This document shows positions 23,501-38,800 of a DNA stretch of 64,000 nt, piece after piece. The stretch is from Marisa cornuarietis (lineage: Eukaryota > Mollusca > Gastropoda > Architaenioglossa > Ampullariidae): NCBI GenBank assembly GCA_004794655.1, contig SMMW01000001.1:14475501-14539500 (forward strand). Reading direction: 5' to 3'. Under the pieces are notes generated by a model that made no database searches, was not told the origin of the DNA, and was given only the letters and a program-made list of their open reading frames with translations. Both the position numbers and the translations under genes were made by a program. Position 1 is the first letter of the stretch. Each line of letters begins with the position of its first letter.

Positions 23501-24099
23501 TTTACCGTAACACTGATCATGGTGTGCATCTGGTAACCGTCGTTGTGGGGGGGGGGAAGGATGGTGTGTGTGTAATGGTGTGGGTGTATGAGATATATGA
23601 CCATATTTTGCTTAGTTTATTACAATTGGGAGCGCTCAACAAAGGAAAATTTCTGTCTTTGGTTTGGACAGAAGTGGACAACAACGACATATCTGTCTTG
23701 GTCTAGTCTTCTTTATCGGTCCCCCCCCACCCCCATTGCCTACATGACTTATACGTGTCAAAGAAATTTAAAAACTCTCTTGTCTTTCCCACTTTGACTA
23801 CAACATCACTATTGCTGCTTCTGTTGACCTTAGTTTTAAGACCATCTGCCAGAAAATCAAATTGATCAGTAGGCCATATTATATGAAAACATGCAATGTT
23901 TTAATGTCACGCACTCTTCAATTTAACGGGTAGAAAAAAGAAAAGGAAAGAAGAGCACACGAGTTGTGAGGAAATAATTCACAAAGAGCTGGGTCGACCC
24001 CACATACTGTTGTCAAGTATAGTACAGCAATATTCCCTCCGTGGAAAACGCCAAGAAGTCATCATGGTTCCTACAACACAGTTTATCCATCCGCGAGAT

Positions 24100-24171
<72 letters not shown>

Positions 24172-27100
24172 TCGAACTAGCATCACGAAGCAGTACCACA
24201 TTTTTGTCGGCGCTGTATTTAAACCCTATCAAAGGTCTTAATCTGTTGTTGGAGCCTTCTAACCGTGAGAAATATCCTGCACATGAGACAGAAAGCTTGC
24301 TGCGGGGAGATAGCAGCCGTGGGGCTTGTTAGTGGCGGGTACATTGTGCGGACACACGTCGGACGGAGGGCGAGACGCGGAATCGGGGAAGTTGGTGCTG
24401 ATGACTGAAAACATGTTGATTCCCAGACTTGTAGAAAGATAATAACCGTGTGCTGGGTTTCTTGGAAATGCGTTTGTGTAGGAGGAGGGTAAAAGATGCT
24501 TCGGTAATTGGGTTCGTTATAAGTAGAATGTGAAAGAGGTGTGTGTGTGTGTGTGTGCACGCGCGCTCCCGTATACTTTTGCGTCCCTCGGGTACTTAGT
24601 GCCTCATCCCAGGTATGACACATGACTTACATATATGGCATATATTATGAGTTACCTTCACTCTCCAAATATCCTCTAACAGACTAGCACACGCGCTGTG
24701 CTTTCACCAGGCAATCGCACCTGTAAAAAAATCTTTTGAAGGTTGTTTGTGCTTACACATGGACCCTGAACACTTTCTCTTCACGACCGCTTACTGAACC
24801 CAAGCTCAGCTGTGCTGACGGTTGTATCATCGACCGGTGACCGCCAGCTGTGACGTCCGTTTCTATCCCCGTTGGTCTCTGACCACCAGCTGTGACGTCC
24901 GCCTCTATCATTGATCTCTAACAAGGCAACGGTGGGCGCCGTTAGCAGGTCGTTTTGTCCAGCTGCCAGACAACGGAAATCCTTCCTGCGGATGCTTACC
25001 CCATTTTTACGTGACTTGCTTCAAGTATCCCGTTGTGCCAAGCGAGGGCTTTATTTTTAACCCACCCCCACCCCAACAAACTTGCGTGATGTATAGAGCC
25101 TGAAGGTTTATTAAATTTCTGTAGTTCAGAGACATGACAAAAGACCTGGCATTTGTAAAAATAGGACTAAAAATCTTCAGGTCGCTCATCCTTTGACTCA
25201 TTCAGCCACTCAGTCACTCAATCAGCCACTTACTGTCTCTTGCACCTCCGGAGTAAACGTTCAAGTGGTCAGATGAAAGCTTCGCACCAGCCCATCGCTA
25301 AACTGTCTAAACTCACTCAATCGCTCGGCTTCACCGAAACGCTGTCTGAGAACGAGGTTGTAAACACAACTCTCTTGCTTGTCTAATTCCATCAGTGGTG
25401 CAAACCACGACTGGGCCGTAGCTATGGACCACAGGTAAGACTACCTCGGTGGTAGGTATGAATGAGAAGTGTGAGGCGCTGTACTCTAGACCCGGACGGT
25501 TGAGGTTGGCACCCGAACTTGAGGTCTTCACTTGATTGTTTGGTGTATAACTGTACTGTCCCAGCATGCTTTCTGTAGCTGTTCGAAATGGAGGTACAAG
25601 GAGGCACCTGATGCGCCCAGTTTACACCAGGTGACATTTTAAATACACATTCAATCTACTTACCTTTAAGGCTAGTTAATAAAGAAACGATGTTATTTGC
25701 TTTAGGGAAATAATAATCAGTATCAGCTGACATTAAACACATGCGGGTCTCTCTCTCTCTGTGAATGTCTGTTGAGGGAGAGGATGGGTGGGCACACAAC
25801 ATATCACAGAAGGTCACACCGCTCCATTCTTTTACCTCCGTTGTTGTCGTGTGTTGAACCCTTTCCATCCACTACCACCAGAACATGAAGGAGTCGAGAG
25901 AGCACTGCAACATTGAATTATATTTTAAAAGTGACATCTGACAATAACAATCGAATATAAAAGGTAACTGTGCCGAAAGAGTATCAAGGAATTTTAAAGG
26001 GACAACAGAAGGGAGGGGAAAAAAATCCCTGGTTCCTCCCAGGAAGGTATTGGACAGGAAACCGATTACCCTTCCCCCAAACGTGGGGGCCTCTTGACAT
26101 CGGCAACGGATTACAACAATGGAGCAGGCTATGAAGGTAACTGTAAACCAGAAGAAACGAAACATAAGTAACGACGATCCGTTTTGCAGGTGGTAAGGGC
26201 CGTTGTCCATGGCATGCATGATAAGATTGTCATACATAAATCACCGGTGTGATCTCCGTAAAGCATGGAGGTCGGGTAAGTTGTCTTGGGAAGTAAAGGG
26301 GGGGGGGGTAGCGGGTAGAAAGTCATTACTACCTGTCGAGTTTACAAGAGAGCACCAGGACCTGCAAACAAGAAGTTGCCAGATGTCTGGCACCGCCAGA
26401 CCTACAACTGACACAGCAAACAAGTTTCCTGGCACTGCACGTGCACGCACGCCACGAGAAATGTCTCGACCCCCCAGAAATTCTTGCGAATGCGTCGTCC
26501 TCACATTTTCCTTGCGCGTGCAGACTGCATGTTTGACAAGCGTTACACCGACTGTCCGAAGTCTGGCTTGGAGTAAGTAAAACAAATCACCGCTCGATCT
26601 TGGTATGGCAAAAAAATTTTAAAAATGGAAAAGAATAGGATTAAAGAGAATGGACAGTGGAGTTAGTTGTATAAACCAAAACATCCGTAACATTTATTTT
26701 CACGAAGTCGCTTTCGGTTACCCTCACCCTCATAGTCGTAGTCGAGAAAACCAGTAGACCGTGTCCAGCGCGGCACTACGCCGATCAATATAACAACAAA
26801 GTATCCGCCATCGTCTTATCCATCCTCCCCCTCCATTTTCATTCTCTCCCCTCCACACATCTTTCAACAGTCCACGAACGAGTCATCAGCGTTTATGCTT
26901 CACGGCAGCGATGAGCAGTGGGTTTACGGATGAGAGAATGGGAGCAATCAAAAGGAGGTGACTTCCACCCCCACCCTCACCCAACAACTTTATCCGCCTC
27001 CGTCTCGTGCGCATTATGTCCCTCCACCTCTCCCCCTGCTCTCTCCCCCTCCCCCGCTTTCTTACTGCACACCCGTTTGGCAAGTTATCCGACCCAAAGC

Positions 27101-27628
27101 AGTAGCGATAGTTGGGCGATGACAGATCAAACGATAAGGTCGTGACGAGAGAGACTTTGGTAATTGTGCCGTGGCGGGTTTCCTCCCTTCCGCGAATTTC
27201 CAACCTCCGTGATGCCTACACACGCAGAGAGAGAGAGGAGAGAGAGAGAGAAAAAAAAATCGCGGGAAGAGGGATTGTTGGTAGAAGGATGCGAGGTAAG
27301 TCGGGCGAGGTGGGGGGGGGGAGGGGGAGAAAGCCAGAGTAGGTATCGAGTTTTTATTCGCAGCCGTAAATAAAGCCAGCGCGTCAAACGGCGACTGGGG
27401 TCTGACGGCGGGACTTGAGCCTGGCGTTTGTGACGTATCGAGTGTCTGGGGACCCGGTCATCGCAGACTTGCAAGAGCCAGCGTTAACTATCTCCGCCCT
27501 CGCTGCTACGTGTTAGGCTCGGGTGGAGCGAGATGTGGAGCTATACATGATCACTGAAGACGTTATCATCGATACCTTTTTTTTTTTTTACTTTTTAAAA
27601 GACGAAATCTGTGTGTGTGTGTGTGTGC

Positions 27629-27672
<44 letters not shown>

Positions 27673-29611
27673 AATACGTGGGCTTCGCGGTTTTTGAGAT
27701 ATGCAGATAGGTAGTAGTAGAGATTTACGCAGCGAAGAAAAGTGGTTGATTGTTCTACCCTAGAACTGAGGAACCGAATATCCATCAACCACTGTCTTCA
27801 TCCGCGCGTAGTAGGAGGATCTTTTGCAATTAGTTCGAACTCTCCTATGCCTATAATCATGTGGATGACAAAATAAAGGACGTGAAAGAGAGCAGTTAAG
27901 TAATATCGGGCAGTTAGGATATACGTGATCTTTAACGGTCGTGCCATTCTCACGTTTAAATAAAAATTTAGCAACTTACATGTTAGTAACGACATGCATG
28001 ATTTATTAAACTGTAGCCATTGCCCCGAGACAGGCAATAAGACTGTGACTTGGAACTGGGCGCCATCCCATTCCAAAATATAATTATCGCAAGTTAGTTT
28101 TTTGTCTGCTGTTGATCGAACGAAAGTTTTCTGCCTGGACTGATAACTGTTTAGGTTCACAAAAGTTAAAAAGGCTTCGGTGTCCATGACACCCCTATCG
28201 TCGGTGTTACTTGATAGGATTCTTGTTCCATGGATGGACAGACATACCAGCGCTGTCGTTCACGACTGAGGTACGGTAGTTGTGGGAGGGCAGGCTTGTT
28301 ATTCACGAAGGTTGTCTCTAACTGTCTAACATGATCGTCTCTTTTTGCGTCAGTGCACGCGCACGTCAGTGCATCGGAGCGTGACTGTTGCACTCTCCAG
28401 CGTTCGTGAAGCCAGACAGGACGTGAGCCGATGTCATCATCATCGTGACGGGGGAGCGGGGGGGGGGAAGAACTGTATCTCAGTAATATCAACTATGGAC
28501 TCGTGCCTCTGGCAAACATTTCTAACACCCTTGTTTTGACCCATCGAGTCGGCGAGACAAAAAAACCGCCGATGCGTTCTTTTTTCTGGGCATCTTCATT
28601 TCATTTGGGAATCGGCACTGGTTGGAGTTAACGTGTCTCATTGCTGTCCAAGCACCAATTCCCTCCCCTCCCCCCCCCCCCACACACACAACCCTGCTCC
28701 AGCCCCTACCCACGAAATGTCCGAACATCGTCTTTCAGTCCGATTTTGTTGCCAGGTAGGGGCGTTCCAAGAATGCCAGCCGCGTTACCTGCAAATATTT
28801 TTTGGTTATTTTGGCATTGACTTTTTCTTGCCTAGCAAATTATGCGGTAAATTCAGTGACAGTTTTGAAACCAGAGCGAAAAACGTCGGAAGTGCAGCAA
28901 ACTAATAAATACACGTGTCGATGTATTTTATGGGGTTTCACACCTTCACTGCAAGCTTTTCTCGCTCGCAACGACTCTCTTAATGTGGCCAGGCTAGACA
29001 CTGGGAAGAAAAACCGCAGAGCAGTCACGTGGCCATATTTGTTTTGCTTCGTTTTGTTTGTCAGGAGGGGGGGGGAAGCAGGCTGGTGACTATGCAGAGA
29101 TGGCATGTGGGTTGCACTTTTCCTTCGAAGGTGTATGGATTCATACTCCTGCATTTGTCAGGTGCAAGACTACCCTTTTCCCAGAGTAGCTTGTAACTGG
29201 GTGCTGTTTCTGTTGGTGGATTTCCAAGTGGTTGGCCTTCCAGACGAGCCCCATTAGCGGCATGCTCTTTTCATCTTCTTTGCCAGTTCTAATAAATAAT
29301 ATTGTTGAAACCTCCATCTTTTTCTTTGGCTAATCAGCTGCTTCCATACTGGAAACTGGGTTAGTTAATTCTGTTTCGTGTTATGATTACTCGGCTTTTA
29401 GGGCTGTTAGAAAATGTCTAAACAAGCTGTTGCTCCATAATATTGCTGATTGTTGTCTGTCTGCCTGGGTGGCTTGGGTATTGTTTGTCTGTGAGTTCAT
29501 GCAAAACACCACGCTTGACTGCATTTCCCGTTGTGAGGATTGAGCAGACACAGACTACGAAATATAATGTTCTTCGCCAAATTGTCAGTCTTGACAAAAA
29601 AAATAAAAATA

Positions 29612-29657
<46 letters not shown>

Positions 29658-29737
29658 GAGAATGAACAAATATTCGGGACTGTTAGCACAGGAAACGATG
29701 CATTCGTATTTAGAGAAATTCGGGCATTAAGATCATG

Positions 29738-29801
<64 letters not shown>

Positions 29802-32800
29802 GTCTGGTTAAAAAGGCCCTGTGGAACATTTTCTCGACTTGCATGAATAGTTTAAGCCTGGCGTTAAGCAAAGTATAAAGGATGGCAGTGCCAAACCCTG
29901 CGCAAGGGATTCGACTAGAGGGGTCCGTGGTTTCTGTTTTCTGCATTTCCTCAGCGAGACATCATGGGGCCATAGTTATGAAGCGAGGGTACGGCGTTAC
30001 CCTGGGGCAAAAATGAGGAACGAGCGGACAAGCCTCTTGTTTCCATAGTTACAATGCAGTGCCCAAAACCCCGCGGACACAACTTCATGTTTCTTTACCC
30101 CAGGGCATCTTTACCACGGCTTTATAACTACGGCTTCAAGCGTAAACAACATCTGCAGGGTCTGGACGACACTTTATAACATCGGGAACAAGACCCTTGT
30201 CCAAGTTGCCCCAGAGAAACGCCTTACCCTCGCTTCATAATTAAAGTGCCTTAAGAACGCGCACAGAGAGATGAACCTGAGACCATTGGCTTTCAAGAAA
30301 CATCATCAGTGAATGTGAAAGCTTATTATTAATGAGACTTCTTGTCAAGGTTTGGATAGTACTGAACATAAAATATACGAAAGGGCGTTTAGCTGAGGTA
30401 CTGAAATCTCTTTGATCCTCCTGTAAATACCTGATACCAAGAACTAGTCATAAAGCATTGCGAAATATATAACTGACCCTAATTGTGTTGCTTGTGTCCA
30501 GTGGCGGGGCCCGTGTTGGGCCAGGATACCTACTACTTCAGCCTCAAACCTCGTGACCAGGATGTAGTGGAGGGCGAGGAGACGACGCTGCAGTGCGACG
30601 TGTCCGACCGCCGCCATATTTATTTCCAGTGGACACAGCAGGGCAAACCCGTGGTCAACACCACGCGCCGCTTCCAGGAGGACAGCAACCTGCGGATACT
30701 GCGCGTGCTGCGTGATGAAGATGCCGGCCCCTTTCAGTGCATCGCCACCAACGCCACTACTGGATTTTCCTTGCAGAGTTTTGAAGCCTCCTTGAACATC
30801 GAATGTAAGTATTGTCGCCCTTTCTTGGTAGCAAAGATGTGGGAAGACAAAGGATGTTACATGTATCAGTTTTTTAAAGTTATTAAACACTAGACGTTTA
30901 GTGAAATGTTTTGTGGATTTAATTGAAAATACTGACCTCTCACCTCTCAGACTGTTACCCTCTCGTTCATAACCGGATGCACGTTCGTCCACACTGTCTG
31001 GTTTGAGGATGTGTGTGTGGGGGTGGGGTGGGGGGAAGATGTGTACCTGTGTTGTTATAGTATAAACAGACGATGACTGATGCAGGTTTATCGCCACGAG
31101 ATTTCTACTTTCACTGAGTAGCTTTCTTCAAGAGGAGACGGTCTACGGGCACAAATGTAAGAAAATGGATTGAGTAAATTGGGTGAAGTGAGTTCATACT
31201 ATAAGCTCACCACCACGTTCTTTACATACATTTGGGTATTGCATAAAAAATGTTTATCGGAGTAGGGTGTGAGTACACGATGTGACTTGAAGTACAGAAG
31301 TTTCTAGAAGTAATCAGAGAAGAGTGGTGTGTGTGTGTGTGTGTGTTAAATAAACATAGTGGTAGATTATGACATCAGAGGTTCTGCAGGTAGGACGTCA
31401 TGGTCCCATAACCCTTGTCCGTCTGTTACGAAAAAAAAAGTCTGGGATTGAGACGTTGGTGAAGAACAGTCGCTAGTACGTCATCCGCACTGCAGGCCTC
31501 TGACAGGGCGACAGTCACGCCTGCTTGGGCCGCAGCGTGACGTGAGCTCCTCGGCTGGCTGTGCGTAACGAAGTGTGACGTACCCGGCCCGGCGTTACGG
31601 TGGCGCCATCTGGTAGCGCTGTCCTCCACGATATCGTGCATGACGAACAGGAAGGAGCGCAGTGGAAAGAGATGCTGCCGACATGGGAGTTGACAGTGAT
31701 AAATTCTCATAGAAGAGAGGTTTAAAAAAAAAAACTAGAAAAAGAGTGTTATCTACACAAACTCTCTCTTCCCAGCTTCTTTCTCTCTCTTTCTCTCACT
31801 CCCTCCCCCCACCCCAATCTCGTGTGTGGCGTCCTGACGATGTGGTTTGACTTTCCTATCGGGTTCGCTTGCGATGTGCCTTCTCCATGCAGTTAGCGCT
31901 TATTCCGTGACTCGGGATATCGGCGTTCATTTCAATGTTTAGTCCGATTTTTTTTAAGCCTGATGACTTTTTTTCTGGCTCATTACATTGGCATAGTTAA
32001 TAGCACGGCTTGTCTGATATTGATACATGGCGCCATCTTGCCCGCTCTCATGTGCCGCCGGTCTGGATCGACTCTTGCGCTGTGTTGGGGCCGTAGCCAT
32101 GAAGCGAGGGTAATCGTTGCCCGGAGGGAAGATGAGGACCTTAAGGACAAACGTCTTCTTTCCAAACTTAAAAAGCGTGTAGAGCGCAAAAATGTTATTT
32201 TATCCCTAAAGCCGTAGTTATAAAACAGTGGCAAAGAAACGATAAAGAAACATGAAGTAGTTTCCTCGGGGTCTGTACACTGATTCAGTGGAAACAGGAT
32301 GTCTTTCCTGGGGAGACGATCTCCTCTGCCTTCATAACTAAGGACCCTGGAGGCGACTGTAGAGTTTGATTTGTGGAGAACCACATATGAACACACTACA
32401 ATGTAATGTATTTAAAGGTAGTGTTGTCTTATTATATGAACGGTGTGCATTTATATACTGATGAGCCCACACGCACGCGTGTGTATATGCATAGATGAGA
32501 GGAATGGTGAATGTCCTCGCATATATGCACCGACGCGCATAGCACTCTTCCTCTCGCCTAAAAAAAACAACCTCAAAACACACGCACACACACACAGAGG
32601 ACCGTGAGAAGTAAACACCTCGTAGACGTGTCAGTGTACCTCGCAATACCCGACCCTCGCACGTCCGTCCGACTCGTCTATTACCTGTGTTGTCACCTGC
32701 CTAGGGTCTGCTTCCCTCAAGCGTGTACGGAAGAAGGACAAACGCACCGTCTCTCCCCCCCCCCTACCACCTTTTTCCGCTTTTGCCAGACGCTCCAACA

Positions 32801-35800
32801 CGCGCAGTGAAAAGGGCTGCAGGAAAAATACGAGCGAAATCTTTTCGAGATTAATCTCCCCCTTGTGACAGTGACGCATTAATGGGTGAGCTCCCTTTGG
32901 TTTCCAGAGAGCAAGCGTGGCGGCCGAGCGTTAGTGCTTTTTTTTACGTATTTCAAATAATCTGGGCTCAATGGCAAGCTACTGAATAGCGCTGGCGAGG
33001 AAAATAATGGAGTCGTTTCGCCAAGGTGGGCAGTGTTAAACAAGCAAACATGATTGAGAGGGGTTTTATGGGGAAAAGTGTAGCAGATCCTTCTTGGGCA
33101 TGAATGGAGCAGCTTTCGCCCAGATTCCTTTGTGTCGTCCCAGACTTCAGGAAGGGTTGTTGCCCCCTTTCAACCCCTCTGCTTTTGGATTATGTTTTTT
33201 CACATGTTATGAGAGTCTGTCTCGCCAAGTATTTGTTAGAATTCGACAGTCGAGCCTTCAAGGTCTCTCTCTCCGTCTCTTTCTCATACACACAGAGTTC
33301 CTCCACCCATGACTTCGTTCATGGTTTATTGTTATTTTTGTATTTCGATTGGTTGTGTATAACTTAAAAAATTAGTTTAATTTTTTTAATTATAGTTCAA
33401 CATATTTATTAGTATGAATAACAAAGATGTGTGTAGGTAACACTCGAACTAGCAAAAAAAGAAAGTAGAGAGATCACTGATGAGTCCCTTTCCTACCACC
33501 CGCACTCCCCCTCCTGACGGCTCTGTCGGGGGATCAAGAGCGGCTGACGATGATGTGAAGGACGCTGTCACTCCCTGTCGCCCAAGTCGTCGTCGGCCAG
33601 GCGGTATGAACAATGTCATCCTGTGTCCGTGACAGCTCCTTTCAGCTGACCTTTTCGTGACTTGGAGAATGCCACCAAGACGAGTGGAAAATCCGCTGGA
33701 CCCACCTTCCTTTGCCCGGGACAATGGACAGTTGGGAAAGCGTACGGACTTGTGATAGGCAAGGGGTTGGCATGCACGCCTGCAAGACAGATTGGCGAAG
33801 ATGGCACTGTGTCATGACCACAGCTTTGGACAATCCTTGGCAATAGCAGCGGAAAACTTTGGCTGCCAGTACGTGTGTGTGCGTGTGTGTGGAGGGGGGA
33901 GGAAGGAGGGAACGGGTGGTAAGGGTACGATCATAGGACTTAGCCTGGTTTACTGGTTTATTTGATATGAACATGCTTTCCGGCGAAAACCTTCTATTGT
34001 CGGCTCTGGGAAACAGGTGTCACATCCAGAGATGCGAACCCACAATCTTACGATCTCCAGGGGTATTGACAACAAGCGCATTGTTACTGCACTTCCCTAC
34101 AGCCCTATCTCACAACACTTGAAACGTGTTGCGCTCATGCTCGCTAGATTTGTTTTGTTTCGTTTCGTTTTTGCTTCTCTTTACCACCACCACCCGCCAT
34201 CCCCCCCCCCAACTTTTACGACAACCTTGACAACCACTTGGTGCCACTCAGCAACCTGGGGTGCCTGCCACCCAGTCGGATTCGGCAATCACTTGTATTC
34301 ACGCCCGCCTACAGAAGCCTTCATTCAGCAGGGAGTCAGGAAACCGCAGGGGTGTTTGCGTATCAGGCTGATCATAGTCTGGGGTTGCTTACACCTTTTT
34401 CCGCTTGATTGTTCCTGCTTGATGGCCGCAGGGAGCAACCGGTTGATGGGAAAGCCTTTTTTTTTAAATTATATTTTTCTTGTTTAAAGGAACCGTGACT
34501 TGCCCGCCTATCCACCCCTTACCCACGTCCCCTAACCAGTCAGTCACTCCCTCCCCTGTTCCACTTCCTGGGCCTGGTTCTGCCGCCGTCTTTGATCACC
34601 GCCCGGTGCGCACCCGAACTTCTTTGACCTTACTCGTCAACGCCCCGGGTCTCCACGCTCGAACCCTCGTTTTGGCTTAGCGGTGCCGACAAAAAAAGCT
34701 TAGAGCAAAAGTCCAATTAGCCCGCACCAGTTAGCCTTCGCTGGCCTAGTCAAGCTTAATAAGGCAGAACCACATGCCTTTTCCCTTCGCGTATTTTGAG
34801 TACATGCGAGATTTGAGAATGTTCGAGCCTAACTATTTTTTTTAAAAAGACGAAGCTTTCATCTGTTGATGAAATCAGGCAACATGATTACTACTATTAT
34901 GTGTTCCCCAGAAAGAACCTCGTCCAGGCTTTCAATTAATTGGAAATCTGTTCGGTGCACTTGAACGCGGAACTCCTTTAGGGATGAGAGGAAGGGTAGG
35001 AAGGGCGCAACTTGTTTGTGTAACCGTGGCCCCTCGACTGCACACTATCGTGGTGCCTGTGACGTCATGAAGGTATAGTTCGTAGCACGTGCGTCTGGGT
35101 GACGACCGCGATACGCGCGGTGCTTTCTTGTCGACCATCATACAAAACACACAGTTGCTGGCGGCTGTGCAGGGCACGCGGACGGGCAACAGGACCTCCT
35201 TTTGGAGGGACCAGCACGTGGGTTGCTTGGCGCTTTTATTTCTCAGTACACGGTCGGTACAGCACATTTTCTCCCCCCCCCCAACGGTCACGACCACCAC
35301 CACCATCCTGTCAACAGTCAACGCAAGGCTGCCCGTGATTGATGCCTGCTCTCTGGGGAGGTGCCGGCCGCATGAAACCTGGAATGTGAGGTTTTCTCGC
35401 CCTGCGTCAGCAGTTCTGGCAGTAGCTCGCCGTCAGTACTTTACTCGGTGAGCATCAATCGCCAGCACCCCGCCTACACACCTTTGGAGTCCTCACTCGT
35501 GACTGAAACTACCTTTCTTCTACCTCCTCGTCACTCAGGAAAGACTATCTGTACACACAAGTTGCAGTGTACATGGTGCACATGGTGTACCGCCTACAGC
35601 TGATGGGGGGGGGGGGGAGTTCCCGTCCATTCCGAGGCTGTTGTTTCTAGAAACATGGCTTTTTTGTAATCCTCCATTTAAAAAAATCCTCGCGAAAGAA
35701 ATGACTATTTAATTGGGAGTGCTGGTGTGAGGAGTCTTTTCTTTTTTTCGTGGGCACCCCTCTCTGCAATGCTTTTCATGATCCAGGGAGCAACTCCGCT

Positions 35801-38800
35801 CACTCTGCAGTTCCCCATCTTCATACATGAACATCGTTCATGTCTGGTCACGTTCATCTCGATCACATTTGCCTGCAGCTGACTGTGTGTCTTCATTGTG
35901 TGGTGAACGCTCCATTTCTTTGTAACATTTCGTTCACACCGCATTGAATGTCCCTCCAAACTGGAATATCAGCTCTAAAACTTAGTATTATCATTATTAT
36001 TGGTCATGTGTTTCTTTCTTTACACTAGCTAGGAGACACAGATGTTACCAGACATAAAGCTTTACACTGACAGGCGATTTCTTTAAATAGCAAGAACAAC
36101 AGCTGCTTCTGCAAAGAACTGATCTGTTTGTTAGCGCGCGCAGAATGCCGTTGTTATAATATCAATCTTCGTCACATCATCGCTTGACATTTTATAGAAG
36201 CCCGTTCCTTTCCCACCGAGAACCTGTTGTGTATTATAATTTTTGGAAATCGGTCACTTGATAACGATTCTCTCCCCTCCTCAAACAAATACATACCCAC
36301 AAAATGCCAACTAAAGGAGACTAAACATGGATAATATCTGAAACCATAATTTAGAAGAGCACAGAAGCGAGTGAAAACCGTTCAGTTTACGCGAAACAGA
36401 AGCAAGGTGATATTCCTCCGCACGGACACAAATGCTTTTACATGGCAAAATAGAGGCGCCATCTCTTGGGCCATCAGAGACTCGGCCCCGCAGTGGTCTC
36501 TGGTGTACCAACGATAATGCCCTCGCTCGTTGATCTCCCGAGGCCGACGTCAGGCCACAGCCGTGGGACTAACACTGTCCGCGGTGGTATTGTTGTGCCC
36601 AACGTCACTGGATATCCGAGACGCTTCCTCGTTCCTAACTTTTTTGGCCATACGATCGTTAAATTTTTTTTTCAGTCCGCGTGCAGTGAACGTGTGTGTG
36701 TGTGCGCATGCGCGACATCGGGCGTGTTCGTGCCTGTGTGTTAAAGAGGCGAATGAGGGACGGGGTGGATAATTCATGCGGCAGACTGGCACCCAACGTT
36801 CTCGATGACCTCGTGCCAATTTCCATAGCAATTCTCAAACGCGCGTGTAAAGGGTATGCTCACCCTACCGACATCGACTGGCGATCCCCTCCACCACCCA
36901 ATACTCCCCGCCTCGCCTCTGCCCAGAAGGAGGTGTGGGGGTGGGCGTGCACTAACGGCTCTGCCAAGAAAAGGTCGGGTTCGAGTCCTCGTGCCGCCGC
37001 TCAGCCACGCGATCAGGCGACGAGTGTCATCCGTTTGCCGTGCAGCAGTCGCTCGCGCACTCCGTCACCTCTGCCTTGCGGTCCGTAGCTGGGGATAGTG
37101 GGGAGGGGAGGGGAGGGACTATTATCAGCTACTGAAGGCGGACGTTGCGGCCTGCGTGGTTTGATGCGCTTTGTTGTGCCCCGGGGGTGATCAGAGTGGG
37201 GCAGAACCAAGAAACTTTAATTTGCTACCCTGTATGATTGTGGCATCACTTGACAAGTCTGCATCACCCCTCATTATAAGTAGCTTTCGGGGCGGAGGCA
37301 ACCCACCGGCAGAACTACAATCAGCACCGCTTTGCCGCTAGGCGCTGGAGCAACAGAAATCCAGGATGGGATGCGATATACTCGTTTATGCGATAAATAT
37401 CTCTTTGCCTTTGTTTGCTTTATTTATTCAAAATTTTATGTTTGACCATCTACAGCGTCACATTTTCCTTCTTCCGCACTTGAAGTTTTAGCCATTCGCT
37501 GCGATGGTTAGAAAATTTAACAAAGGCTCTCAAATTTTATAATTTTTCAGAATGAAAATGCAATAGTCCTAAAACACATTTTATGTATATTGTTTCCCAT
37601 CACATTCCCTTTGTCGAGCATATTGGGGTACAGAGGGCTGTGAATCTGGGTTTCCACATCATCACGGGTCGACAGCGAGGGGGATTTCGCAGTGTTGCTG
37701 TTTTCAATAGACAGAGACATGATAGATAGAGCGACAGAGACATGATAGATAGGCCAGACGATTTGTTGGGAGTCTACAGGGGCCAGCAGTGTACAACAAT
37801 ACAAATCCACCAACAGGCTGGATTAAGATCCAGGTCAAGAAGGAAAAGTAAGAAAGAGTCTGCAGCTCACGGGTTCGTGTCAGTTGTCAGAAAAACTGCG
37901 GCTCGTCCTTCTGCCACACCAGAGTCTGTCGCCGATAGATCATGAGGGTGGGATAGGTGTTTTACTCCGAGCCGACAACTAAAGCTATATCAAGGCAAAG
38001 CAGCTAGCCCTATAAACAGGTCCGATAGATCAGACAGTGACACTGCGCGAAGCCCCTCAGAAGAGCGTTTTCTTCAAGGAGGCGGCGGTCCGGGAACCTA
38101 GCCAGGGCTGAAGATTCCTTCGCACATCCGCGAGTCTCTTCGCCAGTGGATTTATGCTTCACCCAATGGCACGGAGAGAGATTACGCGGGTATTTACCCC
38201 CATCTTGATGGATTTCCTCGTTTTGTTGTCCGCGAAGCCGGGCGCACGAGCAGGCATTGTGAGGACATCCTCTCCCTCCCCCCACTTCCCGATCCCTCCG
38301 AGCTCCGCACTTGCCAGTCTCTCGGAGACGGGTGCAAGTGGTGTAAAGACAGGCTTTGTGCGAACCCTGTGACAAACTCCCCCTCGGCTCACCTCGCCTC
38401 GTCAGCCACTGCCTGGAAACGGGGGTCACGTCGGCCGGCGGCGACTGTAGTCCAGGCTGGATTGTCGACTCCTTATTGATTTCGACTTTCCTTTGAAGTG
38501 AACTCCTAAACAACGATCGGGCTCTTCAACCTGTCTCATCGCATCTTGAGGGAACTGGCAGCCATTGTTAGCGCTGCCTGTGGCCCTCTCCGTCTTTAAG
38601 CTCCACTGTCGAGTGCTGGGACAACAGCGGGTTAGTACGTCGAGGAGGAGAGCGACGTGAAATGAAAATGAGAAGACTGACGATAATGTTATGGAAATAC
38701 TTCCACCTTTTAGCGAACAAGAAAGAGAGAAGGAACAAAAAGACAAAAAGAATAACAAAAAAGCGTGTAAATTCTATTTTTACTTTTGTGTATTTTTAAG

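Larger units (their letters stand above)
20513..30501 (+). other. intron 1 of the PTK7-like gene (about 10.0 kb)
   Basis: Starts GTAAGA and ends GTGTCCAG. A CTGAC branch-point-like motif lies at 30473-30477, 26 bases before exon 2. The intron contains microsatellites (24101, 27611, 29612, 29739), a short tandem duplication (24838) and a MITE (29966-30250). No other exon-like block with Ig or other recognisable coding sequence was found on either strand. Confidence 0.7.

Noticed and set aside
30444..31097. 217-codon antisense frame over exon 2
   Set aside because: It is the complement of the Ig1 exon with its G/C-biased third positions. There is no domain, and the sense frame fits PTK7 with splice sites.
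36940..37005. B-box-like GGGTTCGAGTCC in CpG-rich sequence
   Set aside because: No A-box at tRNA spacing and no repeat structure around it.
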